From Euborellia annulipes (Eukaryota; Arthropoda; Insecta; Dermaptera; Anisolabididae), in NCBI GenBank assembly GCA_023213315.1, contig JAKCPI010001560.1, positions 62,001 through 126,000 on the forward strand: a stretch of DNA of 64,000 bases, in the 5' to 3' direction. This document shows positions 22,272-34,442 of this stretch, piece after piece. Both the position numbers and the translations under genes were made by a program. The notes below the pieces were generated by a model that was not told the DNA's origin, searched no databases, and was given only the letters and a program-made list of their open reading frames with translations. Each line of letters starts with the position of its first letter. Position 1 is the first letter of the stretch.

Positions 22272-22607
22272 GAATAATTCTAACTAGTAGTTTATTTCTT
22301 GGACAGGTTTAACGGATGGTATGTATATATAATCAAAAAATTATTAAAATTTTAATAATTTATTAGTTCTTGACAGATGCATTACTGTTTCGGCCCAACT
22401 CAACAGCCATCTTCAGAACATAAGACATCCACACATAATATTTGCCGAAACAGTAATGCATCTGTCAAGAACTAATAAATTATTAAAATTTTAATAATTT
22501 TTTGATTATATATACATACCATCCGTTAAACCTGTCCAAGAAATAAACTACTAGTTAGAATTATTCTTAATATAATTATTGGACTGCATTCACACTCTTT
22601 CATTTTA
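22272..22607. mobile_element. Penelope-like palindrome with 14-bp duplication and 37-nt tail
   Basis: Inverted arms of about 125 bp (22272-22400 and about 22447-22570). TACTAGAGGATTAA occurs at 22258-22271 and 22608-22621. The left arm abuts its duplication directly, while a 37-nt unpaired extension (22571-22607) separates the right arm from the other. One complete hammerhead-like motif lies near the centre. Confidence 0.75.
22386..22416 (-). ncRNA. Hammerhead-like motif
   Basis: Minus strand: CTGAAGA, T, stem GGCT/GGCC (one wobble) closing a 9-nt loop, GAAAC, then AGT. The opposite arm keeps only the GAAAC half. Confidence 0.45.
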
Positions 22608-22621
22608 TACTAGAGGATTAA

Positions 22622-23730
22622 ATAGTTAGTTCCTTATATGTAGAAGAAGTAAGCAGAAAAATTTTTTTACGAAAGAATCTAAGTATGTACCCCATGCTAA
22701 TTTAATGAACAAACCAGAGATAAAATTATATTTTGAAATAAAAGTCAAAAATAAATAAAAAGTGTAATTATGAAAGTTAATTAATTCTAACTCGCAAAAC
22801 ATATTTTAAATATAAAAAAAGCTATTGTATTATTATGAATTATGATCTATAGGTATAAATATATACGACGTGTTATATTTTAGGTATTAATATAATTTTA
22901 AATTAATTAGTGAAAACAGAAAAAAAAACGAGAGTGAGAAATCAGATAGGATTATGAATTTTAAAATATTTTTTAATTTAAGTTAATTACTAGACTGTCG
23001 GAGGCAAAATTCAGCCAGTGGATATAAAAAATAAATAAATATAGAGCTGGTTGATAAAAGAAAAAGGGATGGAGATGGAGAGATGATTTGGCCTGGACCC
23101 AAAAAGACCCAGGAGGCTGGCTGGCTTTTCTTCCGCTGCGAAGCGCGCGCACAATGCCCAAACCAACTAACTCAACATAGCCTCAAGAAAATACACACAA
23201 ACACAATGCTAATGGATTTCAATATATGTTTTAAATGAGAGGTCTTTTTCCGAGTTTCTCCTAAACACCAACAACAACAACAACAACAACACCAGGCTCA
23301 AGTTCTATAGAGTTGTATTAATACAATTGCGAACAAAAAATGTTAAAGAGAACAAATAAACTTTTGTTAACAATTCTTTATATAAAAATAATTTGAAGGC
23401 TTTTTTATTATATTAAAATATTATTGTATATCTTTAAAATTCCTTTAATATGTTTCTATAATATAAAGATTAATGATGCATCTTAAATAAAGATTGAGGA
23501 ATTATAATGTTTCAGTATTCGTTAATACTCGAGTCGAAATTTAGCTCCTAAATAGGTCCCATTTAGAGCACCGTAAGCCGACCTACGACCGACATTGAAC
23601 CCTGAGATCATACTATTTAATAGGCCCTAAATTTTATTCCCATTATGTCCGACTTTGTTCCCCCAACTGGTAAAAATAGAAATTTGTACCATTTCGGGGT
23701 TCAAAATCAGACCTAATTTAAAAAGCAATA
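22622..23730. other. No gene seen; G+C-richer patch at 23050-23165
   Basis: The patch near 23050-23165 includes GCGAAGCGCGCGC and is less AT-rich than its surroundings. A (CAA)n run lies near 23268-23292. I cannot assign either. Confidence 0.4.
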
Positions 23731-23738
23731 GATCTACT

Positions 23739-23928
23739 CAAGGGCGTACCCAGGATAGGGGAAAAGCCTTCGAATTAAAGGCATAAAAACCCTCGAGTCC
23801 TAACGAGTCCCCGTCGCTATCGCCCTACCTAATTTTGTTTCATTTCATCACTTTATAAGCATTTAATTTTTTTTTGCTTCTAGGGGGGGGAGGCAGCTGC
23901 CCCCTGCCCCTCGCTGGGTACGCCCATG
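23739..23928. mobile_element. hAT-like MITE, 190 bp, complete
   Basis: Ends CAAGGGCGTACCCAG and CTGGGTACGCCCATG. Perfect 8-bp duplication GATCTACT at 23731-23738 and 23929-23936. Confidence 0.9.
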
Positions 23929-24149
23929 GATCTACTTTGAACCCCCACTCCGAATATAGGAGGCTCAATGTTAGACTTAAATTTCGACTAGGGTATTTAT
24001 TTAAAAAAAAAATTATTTTATTGTTAAATTTTTCAATATTTTATCAACTCCCTCGCCGTGGGTGTTGAAAAATATCAATATTGATAATTTTAAAGCCAGT
24101 TCGAGGCGCGGGTTCGGATCTCAGACATTCCGATGAATATCTATTTAAA

Positions 24150-24523
24150 GGGGTTGGAGAGAAATAACAGCAAATTATACTCCACCTGACGTCTTTATTT
24201 GGAGATATTTCGATGGTAGAACACACATCATCTTCAGTGCCGCGAGGATATAGTAGGTGGGCTTAGTCTATATATCAAATGCCTTAGGGGCGTATACATA
24301 GCGGAGGTGCCTTCTCTGCTATGGACACAGAGCGTCATCAGCTTAGAGAAGGCACCTCCGCTATGTATAACGCCCCTAAGGCATTTGATATAAATAGACT
24401 AAGCCCACCTACTATATCCTCGATAAGATGATGTGTGTTCTACATCGAATATCTGAAATAAAAGGATCAGGTGGGCTATTGTGGTATTCTCTCCACCCTA
24501 CTCTTCATCCAGCCTAATATTCA
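24150..24523. mobile_element. Penelope-like palindrome with 14-bp duplication and ~25-nt tail
   Basis: Two inverted arms of about 150 bp, with the central part (24285-24385) nearly perfect. AATATCTATTTAAA lies at 24136-24149 and 24524-24537. The ~25-nt extension sits on the right side only. Motif copies lie in the outer arms, with the left one better preserved. Confidence 0.7.
24203..24237 (-). ncRNA. Hammerhead-like motif
   Basis: Minus strand: CTGAAGA, T, stem GAT/ATC, GAAAT, ATC. The right-arm counterpart has lost the core but keeps a longer 5-bp stem GATGT/ACATC at the same place, which supports the hairpin as the original structure. Confidence 0.4.
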
Positions 24524-24537
24524 AATATCTATTTAAA

Positions 24538-26232
24538 TTTTTGGTATGGGAGGGGGTATTTAAAAATGAGTTCGCCCCCCCCCCCTCCCCGAAAAAATTT
24601 CTATATACGCAAGTCCTCAAACATATTTACCGAGCTATATCTATAGATAGGTATACCATACAACATTTAAAATTCCAATAAAAACAATTGTTTAAAAACA
24701 ACACTCTGGAGGTTTGAAAACAAAATAACAGCTTAGGATTTCCCAATGAAATTTTTTTTTCATTATTATAGATTTTTTTAACAATAAAAGGATTAATTAT
24801 TTTTTCAATGAAAAAAAAAACTAGAAAACATTTTTTTCATTTTTTTAATTTCATTTTTTTTTTTAATCAAAGAAAAAGTTTTCATTTGAAAATCGAGGTA
24901 ATAAAACAACCGAGAATTATTCATTAATTTATCTCTACCCTAGGCATAGAAATGCCAAATGCCTAGGAGCAGAGTAAATTTCCCCATCAGCAGGAGACTC
25001 GGTGTTTCAATCTAAACCCCTCGGCAAGAAGAGCAGCAAACACTCAAGGGACAAAATAACTCGGTTTTACATCAGTTCGCCAGAGGTATTAATCCTCTTA
25101 TTAAGCTTATTAGTTTTAGAAGTTTCTAGTGAAATGAAGATATCTAAAATAATAATAAAGTTATATTCATTTCGCGATTTTCAAAAAAATACTCTTAATC
25201 AAATTAAATGGCATCTGAATAAAATATTTAGAAAACGCAAATATGTCCAATAAAATACAAACTCATTTCTCGAGTGTATTCATTCTACATGCTAGAGAAG
25301 TTTCATAATCATGGTAATAAATAAGGTTAGAAAATTGGTCATATGCTTTCAAATATTGTTCATTCACTAGGCCATCTATTAAATTTTTGGTTTATTACGA
25401 TAGCTATCAGGTATAAATGTGCTTAGTCTAGTCGTGTCGATGAGTGATGTCAATGAAAATGTATATTTGATGGCAACTACAAAAGTGAGCTCCGTATTAG
25501 CATAACCGCGTGGCATTGGAGTTATCGTATGCATTTGATTAGTATATAAATGGAACTTGATCTGCCAGTGCGTAAATCGCTTCAATTAAAAAGTTAATTG
25601 TTTTGTTATATCCGCCCTTTATTGAGGTGGGGAGAGGAGAAGGTCTGTAAACACTTGACAACAGTTTAAACAATTGATTTTTTTCTTAGTTAACAATGGG
25701 CGCCATATTATTATGACGTCATTGATTGAAAAAAATTAATTTTACTTTCTCTTATTTAATGATATATTTATAAAATTTACATTTATATAGCTCGTGAACA
25801 CTTGATTAGATTATTTATTAAATATATCATTGAATTCATTTAGTTTAAAAGAAATATATTAGTATTCGAACTCACATTTTTTTAGAAGCCACCCATGAAT
25901 AGATTCCACTGGGAGACGATGAATTTATTTGAAATTAGATTTTCATTTGGCACTAATTAATAACTTTTAACAAATTGATTTTACATATATCACACTTTCA
26001 ATTTTGAATTTAATTAAATTAGAAAACCAACATCTTAAAACTAAATTAAAAAAAAAAAAAAACGTTTTAGCAAATTCACACGCAAAGAGTAATTAGCTTG
26101 CTCGTGGTCAACTGAACAAGCCAATCAGATTGTGAGTATGAATAGGTTAAGAGTACAACAAATCATAGCTAACTTCAAACGATCTATCTTTTCTCTCTCA
26201 CTCTCTCTAGGAAGAATGATGATGATATAGAC
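24538..26232. other. No gene seen
   Basis: A frame at 25002-25253 (83 codons) has a plausible start but a low-complexity, basic and hydrophobic composition, and I do not recognise it. Otherwise AT-rich. Confidence 0.4.
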
Positions 26233-26310
26233 CATAGGTTCTCAACGTGGACGATAACGCCCCCTTTGAGACTTTGTATATAGAGCTAATAGAAAGTAAA
26301 CATCTATTCA
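26233..26310 (-). mobile_element. hAT-like MITE fragment (CATAGGTTCTCAACG family)
   Basis: CATAGGTTCTCAACGTGG and the following ~40 bases match the right end of the complete element at 54110, read in reverse complement. The other end is absent. Confidence 0.6.
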
Positions 26311-27038
26311 ATTAAAAATTGACATTATGATAATCCCTCTCTCCAGTGGTGACACTATCATTTTGTTAAGAAGAGGAGAGCGTGATTAGGGGTAGGGGAA
26401 GGATAGTGGCATATTTAAGGTGGGGAGAGAAATAATTATTTTGTTCCGGGTTTATTACTTAGGTATAGCTATATTATTATTGTTTTTTTCGGTACGAAGG
26501 AGGCGAGGGCTCTTCTCTCTCATTTTATTCTTACTTTTTTTTTTTTTAAACATTCAAGAAGAAAATTAATTAATATTCTCTGAGAGTATCATATATCATA
26601 AATAAATTATTTATTTAACTAGGTATATTTGACAGTTTAGCAAATAAACCATGTTTCATTTATCAAAGCTTAAAACTTTAAAGAAAATAAAGTCAACACT
26701 TGACAAAGTAAAATAAAAATGTTTGAATTATGTATGAAAATGAAGAGAAGTGAGATTTATGCAATTTAAATTTATTTATGTACATATATGTAAAAAATAT
26801 TCTCCTCATTCCTTCCTCCCTTAAATCTGCTGTCGGTGCATAATTTATAATATGTATAAGTTATTTTAGAGGGGATATCTAGCTAATAATATTGTTATTT
26901 TATCTTATAAATGTACAATATTATTTTCCAAGGCAATATATTTTTCATACATTTATAAGACAGGACGAAAACGCAAAGACACCCAAATGAGAATCTTCTA
27001 ATTTACAAACCAAGTTTATAACAAAGTATAAAATCTTT
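26311..27038. other. No gene seen
   Basis: AT-rich with nothing recognised. Confidence 0.45.
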
Positions 27039-27432
27039 TTTTTTACTTTCTCTTACCGCTATATATGTTAATATATAGAGAGAAAGGATTGGATTCATGT
27101 CAAAAATTCGATGTCGAGATTTTGATGGATATACACGTTTTGAGGTCCCTTGAAAAAAAGTAATTTTCGCGACATGGTCTGTCTGTCTGCGTGTCTGTGA
27201 ACAAAATATCTCAAGAACGAAAAGAGCTAGGAGGTTGAAATTTTATATTTAAATTAGGTACCCCCCTGGGACGTGACACGAAGCTTTTGAACAAAATCGG
27301 CCCAAGAGTACTAATACTTTACTGATGAACTTTCTCAGTTTTTTTTTTTTTTTCTCAAAATTTGCTCTAACGCCACAAAAAAATCTGGTGTGACCAGCAA
27401 AGTACACAACGTCCTCTTACCGGACGCGATTC
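27039..27432 (-). mobile_element. HINE-like element, internally deleted
   Basis: Minus-strand copy whose 3' hairpin and microsatellite region join directly to the AATCTGGTGTGAC 5' hairpin, missing about 250 bp of interior. The inner hairpin is diverged (GGACGCGATTCGCGTCC). Confidence 0.7.
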
Positions 27433-27439
27433 GCGTCCT

Positions 27440-27795
27440 TCCTCAAGACAATTGATAATCAGTAAATTACAGATGGGTGGTATTTTTTTTAATAATATTA
27501 AATCACATTTTAAACATGTGCGATACATTATTTAAGTGTTAATTTTTAATTAATAAAACCTTTGAAACAAATAACCTAGTGTTTAATTTGTATATTTAAT
27601 TTTAATTTACAAAATGTTTCAACGAGAACCAACGGTCGAAAGTTTAAATCTTATTATTTGATGGCACTCATCGACGTCTCTTGCATTGAGTGCCATCAAA
27701 AAATGTATTGCACATGTTTAAAATGTGATTTAATTTTATTTAAAAAAAAAAAATACACCCATCTTTAATGTACTGATTATCAATTGTCCTGAGGT
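27440..27795. mobile_element. Palindromic element, ~95-bp arms, with inner hairpin
   Basis: Arms 27440-27535 and 27695-27795 are inverted copies. Inside the 160-bp centre a second hairpin, TTGATGGCACTCA/TGAGTGCCATCAA, sits at 27658-27700. I see no intact hammerhead-like core or target duplication. Confidence 0.7.
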
Positions 27796-28017
27796 CGGCT
27801 TTTAAAATAAAAAAAATTGGATGAAAATTAACTTAAAATTTTTTGTCTATTTTGTTTTCCTGTCTGCCATCCTGTTCATATTTAAAAATATGAATAATAG
27901 AGGAAAATGAGGTCATTACATAAAATGCGAGATCCTAGAAGTATGATTACAATATCTTTCTTTTTACTATTAAAGCAAAATTGAATTTAAAATAAATATT
28001 ATTTTACAAATAAATTA

Positions 28018-28160
28018 GACCCTGAGCTACAGAATAGTGATAGAGTACACCCCTCTTGTGCTAGAGGTCCGAGGTTCGCTTTCTGTCCCAAGGAACAATT
28101 TATTTTAATCAAATTAGCAATCAATAAATAGGATTGGGATCGAAATTGCTTTAGATACCA
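28018..28160 (+). mobile_element. SINE-2 copy, diverged
   Basis: tRNA-like head with B box GAGGTTCGCTTTCTGTCC, then the hairpin core. The 3' part runs into the HINE-like copy at 28164. Confidence 0.55.
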
Positions 28161-28163
28161 AAG

Positions 28164-28851
28164 AAAAAATCTGGTGTGACTGCGCACAGCACACAACTTT
28201 CTCTTACCTTCGGTAATCGAAAGTTGTGTACTGTGCTTGTCACACCAGATTTTTTGTGTCGACATATATTTAGTTCCCGACAGTACGGAACATTTGAATT
28301 CAGATGTAAAATTTATAAGTATGGGAAAATATTTATATTTTGTTACCATGGCAACCATTTCTCCTATCTTCCCTATGAAATACAAGAGTAAAGTGGTCTT
28401 CAGAAGATTTCAATCGCAAAATGAGAATATACATTTTAAAGAGCATCTAAAAATAATTGATTTTTGAATTTTAAAAAAAATCGTTGGAGCAAATTTTGAG
28501 AAAATCGAAAAAAACTGAAAAAGTACATCAGTAAAGTACTAGTAATCTTTGGCCGATTTTGATTAAAAGCTTATTTTTCCGGTCCCGGGGGTGTTTAAGT
28601 TAAATATAGAATTTCATCCTCGTAGCTCAATTCCTTCATGCTTAAAATTGAACACAGACACACCCACCCACCCACCCACCCACACACCCACCCACACACA
28701 GACAGACCATGTCGCGAAAACCACTTTTTTGGATTCAGGGGACCTCAAAACGTGAAGATCCATCAAAATCTCGACATCGAATTTTTGACATGAATCCAAT
28801 ACTTTCTCTCTATATATATATTACATATATACATAGTAAGAGAAAGTAAAA
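28164..28851 (+). mobile_element. HINE-like element, complete
   Basis: Full layout: 5' hairpin, interior, (CCCA)n/CA microsatellite, GACAGACC, TA-rich 3' hairpin ending GTAAGAGAAAGTA. Nearly identical to the copy at 29314, except mainly in microsatellite length and a few bases. Frames through the element, on both strands, are repeat by-products. Confidence 0.85.
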
Positions 28852-29313
28852 ATAAATTAATATAAATAATATATACATCGATTTTAATAAAAAAAATTTA
28901 ATTTATAAAATTAAATGAAATATTGAAATTTAGACAGAAAACTAAAAAATTATAGTCATAAATAAATTAAATTCGAATTTTTATTCAATTAAAAATGATA
29001 TACAGTATTCATTATGAAATTAGATGAGAGTTTCCTTTACTCATATATTTTTTTTTTTTTCATTTTTAATGTAGGATGTTTTTTATTGTAGATTATAATG
29101 CTTGAATAAATAAATCTTGTAACTTGAATAAATAAATTCTCTGAGAGAAGAATATATTACTGGGGATGATCAAAAAAGATCTTCCAGACGTAAAATTAAT
29201 TTATAATGATAGTCCTTTTTCTTCAAAAGTTTTTTTTTTATCATTTTTCTAATCTTGAGGCTTTATAATATTATCATAGATATAATCTATATAGTACTTT
29301 TCAAATGATAATT
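28852..29313. other. AT-rich spacer between two HINE-like copies
   Basis: No gene or repeat recognised. It differs from the flank of either copy, so the pair is not a simple tandem duplication of a larger unit. Confidence 0.5.
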
Positions 29314-29977
29314 AAAAAATCTGGTGTGACTGGGCAGCACACAACTTTCTCTTACCTTCGGTAATCGAAAGTTGTGTACTGTGCTTGTCACACCAGATTT
29401 TTTGTGTCGACATATATTTAGTTCCCGACAGTACGGAACATTTGAATTCAGATGTAAAATTTATAAGTATGGGAAAATATTTATATTTTGTTACCATGGC
29501 AACCATTTCTCCTATCTTCCCTATGAAATACAAGAGTAAAGTGGTCTTCAGAAGATTTCAATCGCAAAATGAGAATATACATTTTAAAGAGCACCTAAAA
29601 ATAATTGATTTTTGAATTTTAAAAAAATCGTTGGAGCAAATTTTGAGAAAATCGAAAAAAACTGAAAAAGTACATCAGTAAAGTACTAGTAATCTTTGGC
29701 CGATTTTGATTAAAAGCTTATTTTTCCGGTCCCGGGGGTGTTTAAGTTAAATATAGAATTTCATCCTCGTAGCTCAATTCCTTCATGCTTAAAATTGAAC
29801 ACAGACACACCCACCCACCCACACACAGACAGACCATGTCGCGAAAACCACTTTTTTGGATTCAGGGGACCTCAAAACGTGAAGATCCATCAAAATCTCG
29901 ACATCGAATTTTTGACATGAATCCAATACTTTCTCTCTATATATATATTACATATATACATAGGTAAGAGAAAGTAA
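29314..29977 (+). mobile_element. HINE-like element, complete
   Basis: Sister copy of 28164. The microsatellite is shorter, by about 20-25 bases. High identity implies recent mobilisation or gene conversion. Confidence 0.85.
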
Positions 29978-30069
29978 AAAGTAAAATATCTTGGAAAAGA
30001 AATAAAGGTTTGTGTCTCAAGGACAAAAATTTATTTTAATCAAACTGGCTAGGGTGAGAGTTGGGCAAG

Positions 30070-30170
30070 ATACTAAAAAAATGGTGATGTGACTAGTAGC
30101 ACAGCACAAAACTTTCTCTTATATTCAGTAAGGTAAGAGAAAGTTGTGTACTGTGCTTGTCAAGAGCTGA
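30070..30170 (+). mobile_element. HINE-like 5' hairpin, solitary
   Basis: Only the terminal hairpin remains (GCACAGCACAAAACTTTC ... AGAAAGTTGTGTACTGTGC), with AT-rich sequence on both sides. Confidence 0.6.
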
Positions 30171-30549
30171 AAAACAAAATTTCTTAAGAATCGTATTTTA
30201 AATTTTTATTATAAATAAAATTAAAAAAAAATCTGAGTGTTACTAAATATTCGACAAAAAATTTAACTAATTAACATGAGACAAAGGAAAAAAAATGCCG
30301 TTTCTTTGCTTAATTGGTTCATTCGATCAAAACAATTTTGAGTTTGTTTTTTTTATTTTAAAGTAAAACAGCAAATTTATAGTAGACACCCTAAACTGAC
30401 GATTATAAGAAATTTATTAGAAGAGACTTCAATGAACAAACAACAGAAAAAGGGACGAATAAATAAAAAATACTCGTATTTTTGGTCAGGAGTGTATATT
30501 TCCGAGTAAAAATATTTCATTTATGAAATTTGCTTAGGAAAGTAGAAAG

Positions 30550-30860
30550 AGAGAGATTCGGACATGTTTTTTTTTCTCTCTCCTCGATGTTGGCCCTATG
30601 CTAATCAGAGGGCAAAGAGAGAAAGCAGCATCGGAATTCCAGACAGCAGAGAACGGCGCCGAGTAAAAATACAGCGACAACGACGGCTATGGCTACGGCG
30701 ACGTCTCCCTTGCATCCTTCTTGAAGGACGCCTAGCAACTCACACATGCTTTCTGCTAACCGCTAGGGATAAATTATTCCTTTGCCAGACTTTTTTTTTC
30801 CCACCAACTCTTTTCATTTTTATGGGACAAGTGGCTCAAGTCTTTATACTTTATTAAAAG
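30550..30860. other. G+C-richer patch, unassigned
   Basis: A stretch with CGACGACGG and GGCGACGTCTCC-type sequence, giving an arginine-rich 97-codon frame on the plus strand. It is compositionally distinct from its neighbours and could be old host exon or promoter DNA. I do not recognise the translation. Confidence 0.3.
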
Positions 30861-31049
30861 TTATATATACAGTATATGGCAGAGGTACAAAAATGGTACA
30901 TGTCTCGTAAATCATTCTTGATACGATATTAGTCTGTATGGTTCGTATTTTCAAGCGCAGTTCACATAAAAATATGTTTAGTAGGATTTTATTTTCATAG
31001 ATTATATTTTAATGATCTTTTATTTTGATGTATATAAAAAGAAATTCCA

Positions 31050-31633
31050 ACCTCTAAAAAAATCTGTTTAAATTGACAGCTCAGCAGATTACCTACGGTA
31101 ATCGAAAGTTGTGTACTGTGCTTGTCTCATCAGATATTTTGTGTTGAGATATTTTTAATTCTAGTAATTTGTTATCATGTAACCATTTATCTTATCTTTC
31201 CTATGAAGTACAAGATTAAAGTGGTCTTCAAAGATTTCAATGGCAAAATGAGAATATACATTTTAAAGAGCATCTAAAAATTAATTGATTTTTGAATTTT
31301 AATCAAAATCGTTGGAGTGGATTTTGAGAAAATCGGAAAAAACTAAAAAAGTGAATCAGTAAAGTACTAGTACTTTTTGACCAATTTTGATCAAAAGCTT
31401 ATTTTCACGAATCAAGAGAGTGCCTAACTTAAATAAAAAATTTCAAACTCATAGTACAAATACCTTAAATAGAGCCCACACACACACAGATAGACAGACA
31501 GACCATGTCGCGAAAACCAGGGGACCTCAAAACGTGTATATCCGTTAAAATCTCGACATCGAATTTTTGACATGAATCCACTACTTTCTCTCTATATATA
31601 TTAACATATATAGAGGTAAGAGAAAGTAAAAAA
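31050..31633 (+). mobile_element. HINE-like element, diverged
   Basis: All blocks are present in order, but the 5' hairpin left side and parts of the interior are eroded. The 3' hairpin ends GAGGTAAGAGAAAGTA. Confidence 0.75.
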
Positions 31634-31639
31634 AGAAAT

Positions 31640-32027
31640 AAATATTTACAAATTTTCCGTACTCCAATATCAATGTTTTTAAATGAACAATTTTTTTGCT
31701 GTTTTGCTATTTAAATTATTTATATAAAATACAAAGCTTGAAGCATTCCGTCACTAGACTTCTTGAACCTACACAAAGAAAGTATAATATAGTCCGAAGT
31801 GTATATAAGTCCTAAGTCCGAAGTGAATCGGGCTCTAAGAGACCTAAGGGCCTTCATTGGAGCAGTAGACAGCAAACAAACAAAAACAGGCACTAAGCTT
31901 TTATGTGAAGGTCTGGTTCATTGAAATCAATGTTTCTCAGGGCTCAAATCCTTTGATCGTGGTAGTTCACCGGATCCAACCTGGCCACCTAAATTATTTT
32001 TCTTTTTATAAATTTTTTTCATTATCC
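31640..32027. other. No gene seen
   Basis: AT-rich, nothing recognised. Confidence 0.45.
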
Positions 32028-32313
32028 GCCGTGGCGGATTTAGGCTTGCTGCCGCCTTAGGTCCCGTTTGATGCGCCGCCCTTTTGGTTAACAATCAGGG
32101 GCATATATAGAAATTTTTTCGGGGAGGGGGAGGCCCGAACTCAAAATATTTTCCCCCTGCCGTTTACCTTTTGCCGGAACGGAAGTTTTCTGCCCTGCCA
32201 ATTTTTTTTTTTTTTTTTTTTTTTTTTTGCGGAACTTAATTTTTTCGCCGTCCCTTAAATTGTGCTGTCCTACACACGACCCTCACGGCCCTCTAGGCGT
32301 AAATCCATCACTG
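32028..32313. mobile_element. MITE-like element with GGATTTA ends
   Basis: CCGTGGCGGATTTAGGC on the left and CTAGGCGTAAATCCATCACTG on the right are imperfect inverted repeats. The interior contains G+C runs and a T26 tract. Flanking octamers do not match, so completeness is unproved. Confidence 0.55.
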
Positions 32314-32562
32314 CTGCTATGTGTCAAAATTAGCGCTGATGAAGAGAGCCTGACAGATTACACTATTAGCCACGTGAGGCGCCACCAATCAAAAGCGCCT
32401 TGTAGTTATGCAAACTCTTCACAAAGCATATAGTTTATATGCCTATTTATGAGGGGTGAGGAGTAACAGCTTTATCGTAAATTCAAATGATCATGTCAGA
32501 CTTGGTTTTTCTGCATGATAAAGATAAAACATTCGTTGCAACGTTGCTTAATACGTCAATAG

Positions 32563-32750
32563 ATCATTTTAAACAGACTTTTTTTGAGATACTTCTTTAA
32601 ATTCCAAAGTTAATAAATTTTTAGAATTTAAGAATATGTAAACAAAAAATGTAAATGTATCGTAAATATAATCGATTATTAATGTCATACATTCCTTATT
32701 TTGAAAGAATATGAATCAGGAAACTTTCATTAATAAAAAATCAAATGAAA
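32563..32750 (+). repeat. Dispersed repeat, copy A
   Basis: Aligns with 34443-34665 over about 190 bp (shared block AATGTAAATGTATCGTAAAT). Family unknown. Confidence 0.6.
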
Positions 32751-33877
32751 AATCCAGATTCTACAAAAAAAAATTTGATTGAGACAAAATATTTTTCTTA
32801 ATTGTTAGATGAAATTGTTTTATAACAATTATTTTCAAAAAAGTGATTTTTAAGAGTTTTTTTTTTTAGTCAAATAAAAGTGAATTTGGATGCTATCTCT
32901 CGGCATAGAATAAAATCAGCTGTCTTTTGGGATGCCAATACATCAGGGGTTTCCAGAAAAGCTTCCACGAGCACTCAGCAAATGAAAATATATATTTGTG
33001 TGAAAGAGAGAGAAAAAGTAAAAAAAAATTCGATATTCAACACCTATAATATATGAGAAGAGAAAATTAAATGGAGTTATAATTTATTTTACGTAAATAA
33101 ACTATTAAATAAAAAAATTCCAAATATAGCCTATATCAGATGAGTTCTCAAAGCCGAAGAAAAAATATATATTAGTAGTATAATTATAGTTCAAATATAT
33201 CGAAAAAATTTAATCATCGAGATTCAAAGCTAAAGCCTCTCCATGATTTTTTGTGATTTTAACAGAAAGTAATAAAGAAAGATTTTGGAGTAAAATTTAT
33301 TTCTAATATGTAAATTAGTGATTCCCAAATTGTAAGACGCGGTTTCCCAGGGACGTCGTGGAAATATTTCATTATTATACAGATAGATCAATATTTTAAT
33401 GAAGAGACAAAAATTCTGATATTCTGTATGTTAATTAAAAAGTTTAGGGACCATTGATCTTTTCGGTACCTAAATCATTTATTACAAGATATCGTCTTAT
33501 TCTATATCAGCTTTAAAATAGCGAAAGTCTTTAAAATATTAAAAAAGAATGAAGAAAAAAAAATTTAATTTCACTTGCTTTTTTTTACCCTGAGGTCTAG
33601 AAAATTAATATAAAGTTATTATAAAAAAAAAATAATTACTTATATGGAAGAATTTTTAAAAAGGAAATATTGATGCGGAAAAATATTGTGATATAAAAGT
33701 TTAATATTTTGAAAACATTTATTTTGTGTATCAAAAATTTTTAATCGCTCTATTTTTCTCTCATTTTTTTTAATTTATGGTATAAAAATTTTTAATCGCT
33801 CTATTTTTTCTCACATTTTAATTATTTTTTAAAACAAAATAAATACTATGTAATAATTATATAAAAATATTATTAGT
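32751..33877. other. No gene seen
   Basis: AT-rich. TTTTTAATCGCTCTATTTTT occurs twice, about 54 bp apart near 33740-33810, as a short direct duplication. A weak hAT-end-like remnant lies near 33320-33350. Confidence 0.4.
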
Positions 33878-33892
33878 TTTTTTTTTTTTATA

Positions 33893-34153
33893 TAAAAAAA
33901 CACTCACACTTTTTTCCCATTTATACTCACTTTCACACCCACATACACAGTCTTTTCGGCAACTTAGGCCATATAAGACTTTTTACAATAATCGTTATTT
34001 TGAATATATATAGTCTATATTGGGGTTCAGGCATTCTTATTTAAGCCATTTGGTATCCAAATGACTTAAATAAAATCATCAGATTGCCTGGGATCCGAAC
34101 CCTCGACCCTTGGTATACAAGGCAGACCCGCTACCAACTACGCCAAGCCCGGG
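33893..34153 (-). mobile_element. SINE-1 copy, complete
   Basis: Minus strand: tRNA-derived head (GGCGTAGTTGGTAGCGGG A-box region, GGGTTCGGATCCC B box), hairpin core around TTTAAGCCATTTGG, shared 3' segment, GTGTGAATG-type repeats and a poly(A) tail. The cloverleaf would have an ATA anticodon, and it is part of a ~260-bp repeated unit, so it is a SINE and not a tRNA gene. Confidence 0.8.
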
Positions 34154-34442
34154 CATATTTATTAGTTAATGAATAGAGAGATATTGTTTGGTTCCTTACA
34201 CCATTGTTAGCGTGTCTGATGTTCGTCAATTTATTGTAGGTCATTTTATTGTAGGCCTACAGTATTAATATAAGGTCTTTATTATTTTCTGACATTTTGA
34301 CAATTATTCTGATATCCTTATTTGGGTTTTTACGTTGGGATCTCAACGTCTCAAAGGGTGGGGGTTTGTGATATTAAGGAAAATAAAATTCCATCTGGGA
34401 CTATATTCGGATTTTGATCTTTTGGTTGCTTACTAGGTGAAA

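Noticed and set aside
28176..29967. Several 60-128 codon frames on both strands, the same at two places
   Set aside because: They lie entirely in HINE-like copies, recur with the repeat and overlap on opposite strands; no protein signature.
30564..30857. Arginine-rich 97-codon frame as a gene
   Set aside because: No recognisable domain, strongly biased composition from a short G+C patch, and no supporting signals; kept only as an unassigned patch.
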